Positions 10,600 through 22,674 of a DNA stretch of 64,000 bases are shown piece by piece. The DNA comes from Diogma glabrata. Taxonomy: Eukaryota; Arthropoda; Insecta; Diptera; Cylindrotomidae. Positions within the stretch are counted from its first letter, which is position 1. The number at the start of each line of letters is the position of its first letter. The translations under genes and the position numbers were made by a program. Under the pieces are notes generated by a model that saw nothing but the letters and a program-made list of their open reading frames with translations, made no database searches and was not told where the DNA came from. The stretch is from positions 374,219,418-374,283,417 of the forward strand of contig OY856186.1 of the NCBI GenBank assembly GCA_963693315.1, in the 5' to 3' direction.

Positions 10600-12480
10600 T
10601 TATCATTTACGAAAATTGACGAGAGAAATAAGAATTATAATCGTAAGTAAGAAAAAATGTTTCAAATTCAAACGAGCATTACATATTTATAAAAACAATT
10701 AATTTAAGGCGTGTAAAAAATTTTATTCCAGAAAACAAACTGGCTCTTGATATAAATTTTGTTAAGTCGTTGTTTTTGAAAGATACAAAATTCACCCAAC
10801 TGTGATCCTAATAAATTATGCTTTTATACTCCGAAAGTACATTTAAAATATCTCAATCCATAGGACCGTAATAAATATAATCCCATGTAAACTGAAATAT
10901 CAATTAAAATCTAAAAAAAAAAAATAAATTAATGACATAACATTTGAGCTGAATCTTGTTTTATGTGACACATAAAAGACAGCCTTTAATTTCCAAAATT
11001 ACAATCTATCGATATAATTCCAAAAATTCTCTCGCCTCAAAAAACTCACAAGCAATTTTTATAAGTCTTGATTCTGTCGTTATTTCTTCCTTTTTTTACG
11101 TACATAAGTTAAATCCCTCATGATGAATATAAAATTATTTTAGACATTATATTATCAACAAAGTCAATAAAAAAAGGGAATAGTGTTATATTGAATGGAT
11201 TCTTCACGTTTTAGCAATTTTGGGTTTCGACTATTAAAATTATTCAATAAATATAGAGGTAACTGTATATTATAGAACTTGTTGGAATTTCTAAAATTCT
11301 TATGAGAAAAATCATTATAAGTATAATGGGAAAAAGTCAAGTAGATTTATAAAAAAATGTGGAGTTAGGTATTACTTACGCCTGTATGCGTTCACCTAAA
11401 AAAAGTGATAGTGTCACAAACGAAAAAAATTTGCTACTCTTCTGATAATATTATTTCTATAAAATATTACGCGTATGAGTATACGCGTACGCTTGGTGTT
11501 ATATTTTACTGTAGAATAAATATAAATGTTGGCTTATAAATCCATTTAAATGAGAGTAGAATCCGTTATTATATTATTTGTGTTATAAATAATTTATATC
11601 TTATACGTGTGCTACTCTGAAAAATGAATGAGATTGGTAACGCCATAACGTTATCGCAACCGAAATGAAATTCAAAAGCTATTTATTTGTATTGCATTTT
11701 AATTTATTTTTTTTCGAAATGTCAATAGATGTGCAACCGTCAAACTAAGCTAAAGAAAATCAGATCCAAATATTTTTATCAGTGTAATAATTTTATAAGA
11801 TTTACTTTAACGCCACTAAATTATTCAAATCGGTCAATCCGTTCTAGCACAATTTAAATTTAAACTTTTCTGGACCCATAAATTATTAACAAATTTCGAG
11901 CAACCCTATGTCAAAACCAGCAAAAAATATATAAAATAAAAACACACATTACGTTTTTTTTAAACTTGAAGCAATTATTGAAGTTGCACATCATCAGCAT
12001 GATTCGATTTTTCATCTATAAGAATTTAACAATTTATTTTTTAATTAAATAAAAATACCAAAAATTGTTGAATATACGCGAAGAATGTCATGTTAGAAAA
12101 CTAAAATAATTAAGTAACATTTAAATTTTGGGGTACACAAATAAATTACAACGTATAACATGACAAAAACCAGATTTTCTTTATCTAACGAATGTTATAA
12201 CTGTACAAAGAAAAAAGAAAATCTGTTCGCTTCTGAATAAATGAGCTTTTCGTTTTTTTTTTGTTAGAATCCTGGAAACCATAAATCATTCTAAAGTATT
12301 TGCATATTATCACATTATACAAAATTATGTTATAAATAAATTAAATAGAGCTATTTGAATATAACACAAGTTTATGTATATTGACAAAGTAGATTAATAT
12401 CGAAAGTGTTTTTTTGTGATAAAAAATGATTTATCTAGAATAAAATTAATGATTGATTGGTGGTTTTAAATTATGTTGTA
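10600..12480. other. Interval without a supported feature
   Basis: AT-rich sequence with no recognised coding block or repeat. It would be intronic if the exon at 12.5 kb has upstream partners. Confidence 0.4.
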
Positions 12481-12500
12481 TAAATCGTTTTTCGGTTTAG

Positions 12501-13025
12501 GCTTATCGATTTTTTTTGTTCGGTAATGTTTGGGATTGCCTTAATAATTTTTAGTTTTAATGTATTTAAGTTAAATGTGCCTAAGCAATCAGTCATCTTG
12601 GTATTAACTTTGATTTTATATTTTGCGTATGTAATTAACTACCAAACACCAATTTTTGTTTCGTTCGGAATATTTTCGGAACTACTAATAATGGTGAGTT
12701 TCACGAATTTGAACTAATCATGATCAGTTTGCTGTAGTTTTTATTGAGTATCGTCTAGTTCAATTTTATCTTCATCCTATCATGATATATTGGCCTTTAT
12801 CATATTTTACATGTGATAGGATTAATTGTTTAGTTATCGATTTTTTAGAACCAACATAAAAAATATATGCATCCATCAACATCTCAAAACGCATTTTGTT
12901 GTAGGATTTAGGTCTTAAAAGGATTTTATTTGTTGTTATGACATATGTTGTAATTTGTACTACACGTTACATTTGATCAAAAAAAAGCTATTTTAAATAT
13001 ATGTTGTTTTTTTCAGCGAGAATAA
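12501..13025 (+). CDS. 3' end of a spliced membrane-protein gene
   Basis: Exon 12501-12691 follows an acceptor (CGTTTTTCGGTTTAG) and ends at ATG|GTGAGT in phase 0. The next acceptor, TTTTTTTCAG ending at 13016, joins to CGA GAA TAA, giving only two more residues and a stop. The 64 residues of the first exon hold two hydrophobic spans: CSVMFGIALIIFSFNVF, then VILVLTLILYFAYVI. A polar FKLNVPKQS turn separates them, and PIFVSFGIFSELLIM follows. AATAAA overlaps the stop region. Upstream exons are not located. The layout loosely resembles the last two transmembrane helices of NCX/NCKX-type cation exchangers, but that is weak and no family is claimed. The 325-bp intron contains a dispersed repeat. 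Confidence 0.45.
12770..13010 (+). repeat. Dispersed repeat with a CCTATCA hairpin, copy 1
   Basis: Opens with a stem, CCTATCATG...CATGTGATAGG (12777-12827), followed by CATCAACA(T/C)CT, AAACGCAT(T)TTGTTG, a CTTAAAA block and TGTAATTT(G/C)TACTAC. Similar copies lie at 13.83, 30.99 and 48.29 kb, all on the + strand. This copy sits in the intron of the membrane-protein gene. Confidence 0.7.
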
Positions 13026-13574
13026 ATAAACGTTGACGCAGATTTACCAAAAACCGTAACCGCAAGCAACGAATGCTATTATCTCAAGTTTCAATTATTT
13101 CTCTAAAAATAGATTTTTGAATCATGAACGGATATTATTGGAACAGCACAAAATAAGAAAATAAATAACAAGCCATTTATATTAAGGAATTCCGTTAAAT
13201 ATTTCCAAGAGTTTTGGTTGTTATATTATAAAATTTTTATAACAAAAAAATTCCTTCAAATATTGTAAATACAACCTTCGTCATTTCTATTGATTATATT
13301 CCCCTTCACAATTCATTGTTTAAAGTACTTTTCAAGTATAATTGAAATTTTTTGAAATAAACAAACATTTCCACAATAAGTAATGCTTCAAACGTATTTA
13401 AAAGCCACAAAGTGAATGTTGTGCAACAACAGGAAAATTTGCGTTCTTATATATGCAATCTTTTATTAATTTTAATGCACTTTTATGTGACTAAATCATA
13501 ATGTCATCTGCCTAAAAATTATAATTTTTATCTACGGGTGTAATAATTCTATTCCAGTATCTGCTATTTGAATA

Positions 13575-13690
13575 TGCATTAGCTTGAGATATCATACGCC
13601 ACTGGCAAAAGCAGTGAGTTTTCACTATCCAAGGTGATATCCCAGGGCATGCTATCGGATGAACGCTCTGTTAACGTTTGCCCCTTAATC
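13575..13690 (+). repeat. Dispersed ACTGGCAATAGCAGT-type repeat, copy 1
   Basis: GATATCATACGCCACTGGCAA, AGCAGTGAG, AAGGTGATATC and GATGAACGCTCT recur in diverged form at 43290-43385 (+) and, inverted, at 31195-31300. Confidence 0.6.
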
Positions 13691-13827
13691 TAACCTTTGG
13701 AATATTCTTTGATGAGGCAACGTTATTGCTAGCTCGAAGGAACGAGCTTGTAGGCTTTAATCATTTAAGAAAACAGTGCGTTATATAAAATTTGCCTTTC
13801 TCTTTTTTATTTTATTTTTATTTCCTC

Positions 13828-13990
13828 CACCCTATCATGAAATATTGGTCTATGTCGTATTTTATCATGTGATAGGGTTTAAAAAAAAAATATAAAAAAT
13901 TAAACAAAAACTGCGCCCATCAACACCTTAAAATTTAAATTTAAATTGTAGTTTTTATAATTTTTGAATCGTTCAAGGATGACCTACACT
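13828..13990 (+). repeat. Dispersed CCTATCA-hairpin repeat, copy 2
   Basis: CCTATCATGAAATATTGG and TATTTTATCATGTGATAGG again form the stem, followed by GCGCCCATCAACACCTTAAAA. The 3' portion is shorter than in the other copies. Confidence 0.65.
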
Positions 13991-16500
13991 AAAAAGAATT
14001 GTAGGTAAAAAACAACAAACAGTGGTCGCCTGAATTTATTTAAAAAATACGTTGTTTCATTGTTAAGAAAAAGTCCCCAACTTTCAAGAGAACTTTCTCC
14101 AGCAAAATACCTAAAAAATGTGTGAAATTTTAGTGTTAACCAATTATTGATCTATTAAATTTTTAAGTGTTGATCTAAAAGAGAGATTTTCGAGAAGTCA
14201 TTCTATGTCCCATCAACCAATGGTCTTGACACATCGAAAATTCATAATAGTTGGTGCAGTTTAAAACTGTCAAACTAACAATAATAAAATTTTCTAAATT
14301 TTGAGAGAACGACACAAATTTTTGTTCTCTAACTCATAGTGTTTGTTTTATCTATAGCAGTCTAAATGTTGTCGCAATTGACCTTTATATTATTAAATAT
14401 AGACACGTACGGTATCTATTTATCCAAGGGTTATTTAATTGTTAAGCGATACATGGATGAACGGATTATGCGCGTACTCTACTAAGGCAAAACCTCTAAT
14501 ATAACTCAGAATAATTTAATTTACAAGAGACCATAATGGTCTAAAACAATTAAACAAAATTGAAGAATTTAAAAATAGTAAATAAAAATAAACTTAACTT
14601 TATTTGTCTTGATTGATGTCTTGATGCCCCGATTATAAGCCAAAAAGGTCCAGTTATTTTTCACCACTCCCGCATCACTTCATTTATAGTATAAATATTA
14701 TCAGCTATTTCTTGCAGTGCTTTATTTTCTTTATATAAAAAACAATAGTATATTATACATTAGTATAGTATACATTATACGATCATCCGGAATCGTGATG
14801 ATTTTGTTTTTTTTTTTTCAAAAATCCAAAATGTGCTTTTTCTTATTATTCATCAACCAGCAGGGTCGACAAAAAAAACAATTAAATATGTCATGACGTA
14901 ATTAAGAATCAAAAAAAAATTACTTTTTTCTATTTTTATATCACCAAAAGGTATGTTTAATTTGAATATATATGTCACAAATTAATCATATTTTTGCCCT
15001 TTTATTTCAAAGACGGCATTTCTCAATCACTAATATAAATGCGATCTCACTTAAAAACATGCACTTTTTGCACAGTGAACTTGAAGAAAAAAATATTCTA
15101 AATAATATGATTAACAACACAACATACAATGAATTTATTTTTATTTTTATTTTATTTCTTTTCTTTCTTACAAATTTAACAAATCTTTTTCAAATTATAA
15201 CTCGCGACTCTCTACTTAATTTTACAATTAATTTTTGTTCCCGAAATTTTAGATCCCGACTCGAGAGACAATATTATTTCTCTCGAAATTCAAATTACAA
15301 CTCAACTACAAATTGAAAAATGTTTTTTATTCATAATTTTTAATTACTCTAAACAAAAGAAAAGGAAGAGTTGATTGCATATATTCTTAACTCGTCGTGC
15401 ATATTGTTGTAACCAATAAATGTATAATTTATAACGAACCAGTTTTGTTTAATTTATAACGAACATTTTTTCTTGTTTTCTATTAATTTTTCCAAACATG
15501 AACAAATAATCATGTAATATATCAACTGACAAAAAAACTCACACAACGAAATGCTTCAGAAAAAAAATTTAAAATGAGCATACATACTATGAATTTTCTT
15601 TTTTGTATGTTTCAAAACAATAAAGTTATCATCTCTTTTGTTTCGTTTTATTTAAGCGAGGAGATAATAAAAGTAAAGAAATAAATTCGAAACGTTTGTA
15701 AGGAGAATGCAAGTATGTAACAAAAACTATTGTAACCTTGATGCTTCACAGTGCGTCGAAAATTCATGTACACTGATTGATTATTAATAAAAAATATTAA
15801 CGAAATGTAATGATGTAGTATCATAGATGAAAAAATGGAAAAGTGTGGGTTGATCAGCAAGTTAGTCTTTGCTGTTAGTGCAGTTTTTTTGGCTGTTTTA
15901 ACTGTCAAGCCCTAACCTCCAATCAACCAATTTATACAGAACCTAAATTTGTTCTGGATTGGATCGTAGATTCTTTTACAAACGAGACCTGTTAGACATC
16001 ACGTAATTTTGGCGGGCATCACAAGGTTGCAAAGTGAAATAAAATTTTAATAATTTTTCGTTTTTTTACAGATAATAACTCAAAAACTAAAAGTTCCAAG
16101 CAGCGATATTTGGCCGTCTTCTTGACAGGTACAACACATATTACAAAAACATCTAAAATCTGAAAGTTCAAATATATGTTTTTGCTGTTGATTTTATGTG
16201 GTATTCTGAGAGCAAATCCTAGAGTACAAGATCTAGTGATGGGTTTGTGAAAATTTTAAATGAGGTCAAACAATTAACCGAAATTTTTTAAGGCTAAATT
16301 AAAAATTCCAACATCTCTCTTAAAAACGACGTAAAGAAAATTCATTTGATCATGTACACCCAAAAGAAACACCTCAAGTAAACCATGCGTTTTTCTTGTG
16401 CTGCCATCACTCGGGTTTTCTAGGCGTTGAAGAATTATTAGAATTATCACGAAACTTATGTCTAAAAATTAGGATAGTTAAATTGTACTACACTGATACT
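13991..16500. other. Interval without a supported gene
   Basis: A 114-codon frame at 14972-15316 is a Phe/Leu/Asn-rich run in AT-rich DNA and does not look coding. A short direct repeat, TTTAATTTATAACGAAC, lies near 15425-15465. I see nothing else. Confidence 0.45.
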
Positions 16501-16715
16501 GTATTGTTACGATACTACATAATCGCAATGAAGTACAAAGCAAAATTGTATTTAACCTCAATCTCCCAAAAAAAGGGACAAAGCGTTAAATAAATTTCTC
16601 GAATTTTCTTTGTGTAGACATTTTAGGTTTACCTAGAATATTTGAGAAATTAAGCAGAATTATGTATAAGACAATCCTTTTTGCGAAATCAGAGTTAGTT
16701 TTAAATAAGACTGCG
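16501..16715 (+). repeat. Dispersed repeat shared with 61.7-62.0 kb
   Basis: ACTACATAATCGCAATGAA followed by GTACAAAGCAAAATT, then a later AAATAAGACTGCGA block, match 61725-61990 in the same order and orientation with many substitutions. Confidence 0.55.
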
Positions 16716-16724
16716 ATATTGGTT

Positions 16725-17055
16725 TTGAGCATGAGACCTACAAAAAATCACCCAAAATTTCAATTTCCTAGATCAAACCTGTGAACTGCGCAAACCGAGT
16801 TTATCTCTCATTTAATTAACAAAGGAAAAACGACGTTTTTGGGCAAAAATGGACAGCGGCTATAAAAAAAAGGCATAGAAACACTTTTTGCAGAAAATTT
16901 AATTCTATAATAGTTATTCATTTTTACGCAAAATCGTCGTTTTTCCTATGCTGGTTAAATGGGAAACAAACTCGGTTTGCGCCGTTCACAGGTTTGATCT
17001 AGGAAGTTGAAACTTTGGTTTAATTTTTTGAAGTTACAATGCTTAAAACATGAGC
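16725..17055. repeat. Palindromic MITE-like element
   Basis: The arms CCTAGATCAAACCTGTGAAC + GCGCAAACCGAGTTT (16768-16802) pair with the reverse complement at about 16970-17005, and the match extends inwards to GGAAAAACGACG. Outside these, pairing weakens but continues through CATGAG/CTCATG. The ~100-bp centre includes GGACAGCGGC and no ORF. Arms agree at about nine bases in ten in the core. Confidence 0.8.
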
Positions 17056-17336
17056 CTATGGGACCGAAATTAATTTTGTTAATATTTAGCGTTCTAAAAC
17101 AGTGGCAACAATATTATAAAAGTTAATTGGTTGAAACACTTATCTCCTTCTTGAATCAAAATATACAAATATACCGGGTCTTACCGGTCCTGTAAGATAT
17201 CTTTCTGTCTACACCGTTATTACTTGAAATTTTCGATAGTTTCTTTTTAACAAAAAAACTTTACAGTGGTGACCAGCCAATTTAGTTTAATTTGTTATTT
17301 AAGTCTCTCGTAAGGCTAGGAATGAAGAAGGTGGAC

Positions 17337-17661
17337 AGGAGTTGGATCTTCTACAACCATGAGGAGAGATGAGTGACCCATATATTTACAAATTTTTTTT
17401 AATGTAAATAAAGTACTAGTATTTGTGTGGATTGTCTTGGCTTCTTTGATTTAGGGGTCGTCAGAGTCTGGTCTATCTATTTCATTTTGCTTCCGTCCGT
17501 TTTTTCAGTCTCTTTTGTGTGCATTTCGATTTATTAAAGCTGAACAAGAAGGGATATTTTTTCTTAAACCTACGAGACTGAAGCTTTTCGGATTAAATAT
17601 TTTCGGATTCTCCTTGTTTGTTTCTGCTGGGGACTTCCTAGCAGGTTCAGTGTTCATTACA
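17337..17661 (+). repeat. Hairpin-ended dispersed repeat, copy A
   Basis: Begins CAGGAGTTGGATCT. It carries GGGGTCGTCAGAGTC and a TTTTTTCAGTCTCTTTTG block, and ends with a degraded stem, CTGCTGGGGACTTCCTAGCAG, then GTTCAGTGTTCATTACA. The ending and order match copies at 32826-33142 and 35996-36326. It lacks the upstream 73-bp tandem array seen with other copies. Confidence 0.7.
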
Positions 17662-17794
17662 AAACAAATTTAGGTTATTTAAACTAAATTATTATTTAAA
17701 TTTTCATTGAAAAATTTGTATCCAAAATTATTATAATTACTAGGTAGATGCCAGTTCACTGCATATTGTATAAACTAATAAATATAGGGCCGAA

Positions 17795-17935
17795 AGTTTT
17801 AGACTAAAAATATGAAGATGCTGAAATTTCAAGGCTTTGAGATATCAAGACTTCGGTCTGTGTTAGGAGTTTTTGTATAGTTTTCGATAAAAAGGCTTTT
17901 ATGAGGATATGTTTTTCATTTTAGGCAGAGATCTA
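17795..17935 (+). repeat. Dispersed repeat shared with 56.1 kb
   Basis: GAGATATCAAGACT(T/A)CGGTCT, TATAGTTTTCG and CTTTTATGAGGA(T/C)ATG are shared with 56140-56285 in the same orientation. Confidence 0.6.
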
Positions 17936-18479
17936 TATAAAATTCTTTGTAAAAGTACAAGTATTTTATCTCTGTTTAGAAGTTTATTACAAAACTAACA
18001 CGAAACATCAATACGGAATACGCCGGAAAAAATTATGACAGATCATAAATTAACATAATTAAGTAAAATATGATACACTCAACAAACTACTCAATAACCT
18101 CTCCATTTAGAGTTCAGCAATTTCAACTTTTCAAAAACAAACTAACCATTATCTACCATTTTCATGTTATACAAATAATTAATTTAATTTTTTTCAAAAA
18201 ATATAAAAAATCAAAAATTTAAACTTTTTTCAAGATTCCAAAAATTATCATAAGATCAAAAAATCCAACTTTCTTCAAAATTCCAAAAATTTTTGAGAGA
18301 ATATTCAAATTCAAAATTCAAACTTTTCCCGAAATTCCAAAAATATTTTAAAAATTATAATAAAATACTACATTGAAATTATTGCAAAAAATATTACAAA
18401 ATCATGATTGAAATTTCAAAATTCCAAAAATATTGCAAAAATTATAATATAATCACAAACTCAAACTTATTTTCCAACT
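17936..18479. other. A/T-rich interval with AAATTCC-type near-repeats
   Basis: Low-complexity DNA in which AAATTCCAAAAAT recurs irregularly between 18230 and 18440. No gene is seen. Confidence 0.4.
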
Positions 18480-18625
18480 GTTCCTGGTATCAGAAGTTGT
18501 GGAAATCACACAACTAAATTTTTGTTAAAAACGACATTTAATCTGCAACAGCTGGATATTTTCCAACTGTTCCTATAAGTTGGGAGGAGGTGAAACTGGA
18601 TAGAACCATATTTCATGACCAATTT
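18480..18625 (+). repeat. Dispersed repeat shared with hAT-C at 41.6 kb
   Basis: ATCACACAACTAAATTTTTG, ACGACATTTAATCTGCAACA, TTTTCCAACTGTTCCTATAA and GGGAGGAGGTGAA match the reverse complement of 41615-41770, inside the hAT-C element. This may be a fragment of a related element. Confidence 0.55.
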
Positions 18626-19498
18626 CATGTTCAATTACATATCATGTCATACAAATAATTAATTTTATTTTTTTTAAAAAATTGGGCAAAAAATAAAAGA
18701 AAATCATTCTTTTGGAACACTTGGCGGTATTTTTTTGACACACTTATAATACAATAATCAAGCTCCTAATTCAATGTTAAACTTAAAAAAATATATGAAA
18801 ACTTCTAAAATATACTTATTATCACTTAAAATGATTGTTTTCTAAGCAAAAAAATATGCAAATTTTCGTGTTTCGACACACTTGATGATTTGACACTCTT
18901 CCGGTACAGAAATCGAACACAACATCCGTACGGCTCTTTGCATTAAATTAACCTGTTTTCAGTAAAACAAATTTGAAATGCTTCCATCGGTTTTCTAGAT
19001 ATCGTCGGTTGTGACAGCCGGTCGGCAGACAGACGAAATTTTTTCCTTTTTAAGAATCTTTATGACCTAAAATATCGAAAAATGCCAAATAAAATGGGAC
19101 TAATATTTTCAATTTTGGCTCGAGATTGTAATACTTAGGTCTTTCAGACCAAGTAATAGGAAATTGTAGAGGTTAATATATTTAAATTTAAATAATTAAT
19201 CTCTACAAACATAAACGATCATTTACTCGTGCCATCTACCATCTAAATATTTATCAATAAAATACACATTGCAGCGCTAAACGATTAATAAATTAATTAA
19301 TTAATTTTTTCAAAAATAAACCAAAATCTTGGGAATCGATTTTGGTTCAATTGTAGTCTTTTCTATTAATTTTGGTTGAAACTTGATGGTAACATTATTG
19401 AAAAAAGTAAATTACTTGTGTTCTAGATTCATGCGAATCAATATCAAAATTAAATAAACATAAATAATTGGGTATGTATAGGTAATAATATTCGAAGC
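18626..19498. other. Interval without a supported gene
   Basis: AT-rich. GTTGTGACAGCCGGTCGGCAG near 19010 resembles generic retroelement debris but cannot be assigned. Confidence 0.35.
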
Positions 19499-19550
19499 GG
19501 ATTAGCCTGTAAACGCTCCTACATGGAGCATGAACGCCACAAAAAAAAAA
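19499..19550 (+). mobile_element. 3' tip of an RTE-like LINE
   Basis: GATTAGCCTGTAAACGCTCC + TACATGGAGCATGAACGCC followed by A10 is the same 3' terminus as the reverse-strand LINE fragment at 43971-44222. It is a heavily 5'-truncated copy of about 52 bases. Confidence 0.75.
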
Positions 19551-19697
19551 TATTTGGGTGTGCTTATAATTTTGCCATTTTAATAATTAGAATTAAGTTT
19601 AGTTTTTTATAAACGACTATTGTAAAGTTAATTATAAATAAATATTGATCATATAAAAAACATGCAAATAGTGGTTACTTCTGAAATAATGAATTGA

Positions 19698-20215
19698 ATC
19701 AAAAAACTTAACAATAAAATAAAAACAAAAACCAATAGTAAACAAATTTTAGAAAACTAAACAAAAAATATATAATTAAAAATAAATAACAAACTAAAAA
19801 AAAAACAATGCTCAAAAATAAAAACTTCTAAAATCGCAACATTGAAATTTGATACATATGTATTTGAAATGCAAAATATAAATTGAATTAGAAAAATTGA
19901 AAGATAGAAATATAAGTAAAAAAATTCTAATTAAAATAGAAATTAAAAAACAAAAATACGAAAACTTCTAAAAACTACAAAAAAAAATAACCAAAAAATT
20001 TAACAGCAAAATAAAAACGAAAAACAATTAGAAAAATTTTAAAATTAAAAAAATAAAAACAAAATTGAAAAAAAGTATTAATAGTAAATAATAAAAACTT
20101 TTAAAAATCCTAAAATTGAAATTAAATAAATTTGTTTTTGAAACAAAAATATAAATTAAATGAAAAAAATTAAAAAACTTAAAAAAATATATGAAAACTT
20201 CTAAAATATATAAAA
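19698..20215 (+). repeat. Diverged ~290-bp duplication, A-rich
   Basis: ATCAAAAAACTTAACAATAA... (from ~19698) and ACCAAAAAATTTAACAGCAA... (from ~19990) run in parallel through AATAAAAACTTCTAAAA and AATATAAATTGAATTAGAAA-type blocks. Composition is strongly A-biased on the + strand and there is no coding signal. Confidence 0.5.
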
Positions 20216-20521
20216 TTTTTTTTATATTTCTGAATTCAAAATTTTTCTCTCGAAATACACTTGCCTTACAGTGACAAGAAGGCTTATTACTAAACGATGT
20301 AATGACAGGCCCATCTCGATGTTTTCAATAAAATAAGAATATTCATATCTATATATAAATACGTAAGCATTATTTTTGTGGTACCATTTCAAAATATTTG
20401 CCCCAACAAAAGTGGGACAATATGTATATTGTTGGAAAGGTCTTGAGTGGTTTGTTCAATTATTTTTTTTTTCAAGTTATTTATTTCACAATTCAAAATC
20501 AATTATGCCAATAACTCAAAC

Positions 20522-20525
20522 TCTG
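20522..20525. repeat. Target-site duplication, left (TCTG)
   Basis: TCTG directly precedes the left LTR and recurs directly after the right LTR at 24643-24646. Confidence 0.85.
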
Positions 20526-21331
20526 TGTAGAGATACTACTACATCTACCTATCCAAATCAAAACACATATAATAAGTTATAAAGGAATTCCCGTGACGTA
20601 ATTTCGTTTTATCAAAACAAAATAATAATAATTTAGTAAACAACATTTCATATGTTTACAATTATAAGTAAGCGGAATTTTATGAACTTTATGAATTATA
20701 CATTACTCAAAGTGTGTCATCATATATCATGTTTCAAAATATTGAAACTAATTTTAAATAATTTTAAATAAAAACAAAAGGTAAATAATTATGATGACAC
20801 AGATTTTATTAAGGGGAAAATAATAAGTAATTAAATTGACATATATATTATATGTACATTTTGCTAGAATTGCATTTTCTAGCATAATTAATTTGAAATA
20901 AATATATTGATTGATTTAAGTGGGGATTAGGAAAATGAAAATGCAAATCCAAAAATTGTATAAAAGAAAGTTTTCGAACAAATAAAAATCAGAATCAGTT
21001 TGAATTTAAATAGTGTTTTACTTTCTCTGATCCTCCCGACGACCTCAGTTGACGCACGTCAAACGGGTCTAACGGTTCTTTCCTTGGTGCAAAGTTGTTT
21101 CGGCAAACTGTATCATTGAAAAGCCGGACAGATTTGGACATACGGACATATAGACGGCAGTGTTAAAATATCTCTTGTGGTATATTTTACCACCAATAAA
21201 AGTTAAAGTTAAAGTTAGTCAATATAAGTTTAAAGTGAAAAAAAGTTATAATACGCAGTCAGATCAGGGTAGTGCACAAATGTCGTTTACTCACGATATA
21301 GAGAACGATCATTTGGTGTACACCCACAACA
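20526..21331 (+). repeat. 5' LTR
   Basis: Starts TGTAGAGATAC and ends ACACCCACAACA. TATAAAAG at 20959-20966 is a candidate TATA box. AATAAA occurs at 20981-20986 and again at about 21194-21199, the second better placed for polyadenylation. The stretch 21030-21160 is distinctly GC-richer (CCTCCCGACGACCTCAG...). Confidence 0.92.
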
Positions 21332-21350
21332 TGGCGAACTTGCCATTCAC
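21332..21350 (+). other. Putative primer-binding site
   Basis: TGGCGAACTTGCCATTC follows the LTR with no spacer. The initial TGG is what pairing with a tRNA CCA end needs. I could not name the primer tRNA. Confidence 0.5.
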
Positions 21351-21560
21351 GAACTAAAACTGGAATCTTGCCCAAAGAATCGCAACAATAGATGACAATT
21401 ATTGAAGTTATAATTTGATGAAGAAGTAAATACCGATTGTTAAATTTATTTTGAATTAAATCAAGTACGAACAATCAACTTTCCAAATTGGAATTGACAA
21501 TAACAGAACGAGTGAAATTATACAAGTTTAAATCAACACATTCAACACATTACTTGAAAA

Positions 21561-21779
21561 ATGGGAAACTCAGCTCAAAAGACAAAGGAAGAAGAAGTGT
21601 TCATTACAAATGGACCTAATTCGTCAACGAACATATTAGAAAACACGTCACCAATAAACAAATACGAGATTATCATATTTGTAACGATAGTAGTCTTGAT
21701 AATTATATATATAATCTTTAGATTAAAGGGTTATTTTCAAAAAACCGTGCGTAAAGAAATAACCAAAACAACAGTTTAA
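21561..21779 (+). CDS. Small membrane-anchored ORF in the LTR element leader
   Basis: A 72-codon ORF begins ATGGGAAACTCAGC, in a clean context after the 5' LTR, and ends with TAA before an A-rich run. The protein starts MGNSAQKTKEEE, a Gly-2 start that could be myristoylated, although residue 6 is Gln rather than the preferred Ser/Thr. Residues 35-55 (YEIIIFVTIVVLIIIYIIF) form one transmembrane segment, followed by a basic tail, KGYFQKTVRKE. It sits where gag would be expected but is not a gag. Function is unknown. A single-pass peptide with a second membrane ORF 460 bp downstream suggests an accessory pair. Confidence 0.55.
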   Translation: MGNSAQKTKEEEVFITNGPNSSTNILENTSPINKYEIIIFVTIVVLIIIYIIFRLKGYFQKTVRKEITKTTV

Positions 21780-22239
21780 ACAAAAAAAAAAAATTTTTAA
21801 TATTATGCTTTTGTAATACTTTTAAGATACTTTTTAAATAAATAAAGAAAACTTTAATTTTTATTAATTAAGACAATATATATAAGTTATTTTTAATAAA
21901 TGAATTAATAAATTTTAAATAATAATAAATGAAATTTCTAGAATCATAACTAATTATGAATGGATAATTTAAAAAAAAATAATATATAAAAATTTCAGTT
22001 TAAATGAACAAATTACATTTAAGTTAATTTTTCTCAATTTATATAATAAATTAATAAAATTTCTTTTTTAATAAAAATGAAAATTAACATATGATATATG
22101 ATATTTTTTTTTTAAATAATAAAGAATGGTAAACAAAAAATTTTTTATGATAATAAAAATTTAAACAAAAAATCTACGTTTGACTAAAATTTTTTTTAAT
22201 TATTATAAAATTTTAAAAAGTCAAATTATCTAAATAAAA

Positions 22240-22518
22240 ATGGAATTAATAATTTTTATAAAAACCATTATAATGTTATGCTTAAAAATAATGAATGTAA
22301 TTGTAGCCATAAGAGTAGCTACAACAATTATAATAATAATAATAATTTTAATGATAATAATAAACATAATAGAAATTTTAATAGAAGTGTTTATTAAAAT
22401 AAAGAAAAATTTTTGTAAGAAAGAATTTCCTGATTGGAATATTGAACAATCGGAAAACTGGGAAGGGGTCTCCGAAAACCAGTTATCGAGAGACTCCCAA
22501 ATTTTAGAAACCCAATAA
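22240..22518 (+). CDS. Second small membrane ORF in the LTR element
   Basis: 92 codons, ATG to TAA. Residues 1-55 are almost wholly Ile/Leu/Val/Met with isolated basic residues, enough for one or two membrane helices. From about residue 57 it becomes polar and acidic, with KKNFCKKEFPDWNIEQSENW and a Ser/Glu-rich end. The change in composition at the polar tail argues for coding rather than chance in AT-rich DNA. There is no recognised family. It shares the membrane-anchor-plus-polar-tail plan with the 72-codon ORF upstream. Confidence 0.45.
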   Translation: MELIIFIKTIIMLCLKIMNVIVAIRVATTIIIIIIILMIIINIIEILIEVFIKIKKNFCKKEFPDWNIEQSENWEGVSENQLSRDSQILETQ

Positions 22519-22674
22519 AAATATTTTATGTAAATCCTAGCACACAAACACATTGACGGGGAGTTAGTGTTGGTGTCTAGCTTATGAAAATAAGTCTAGG
22601 GATCGATTGCTGGCGATCGATCACACAAACACATTTTTTTTTAGAATTAGAATTAGCACATTGTCACGAGAGCT

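Noticed and set aside
14972..15316. 114-codon Phe/Leu/Asn-rich ORF
   Set aside because: Composition typical of AT-rich non-coding DNA and no splice or start support.
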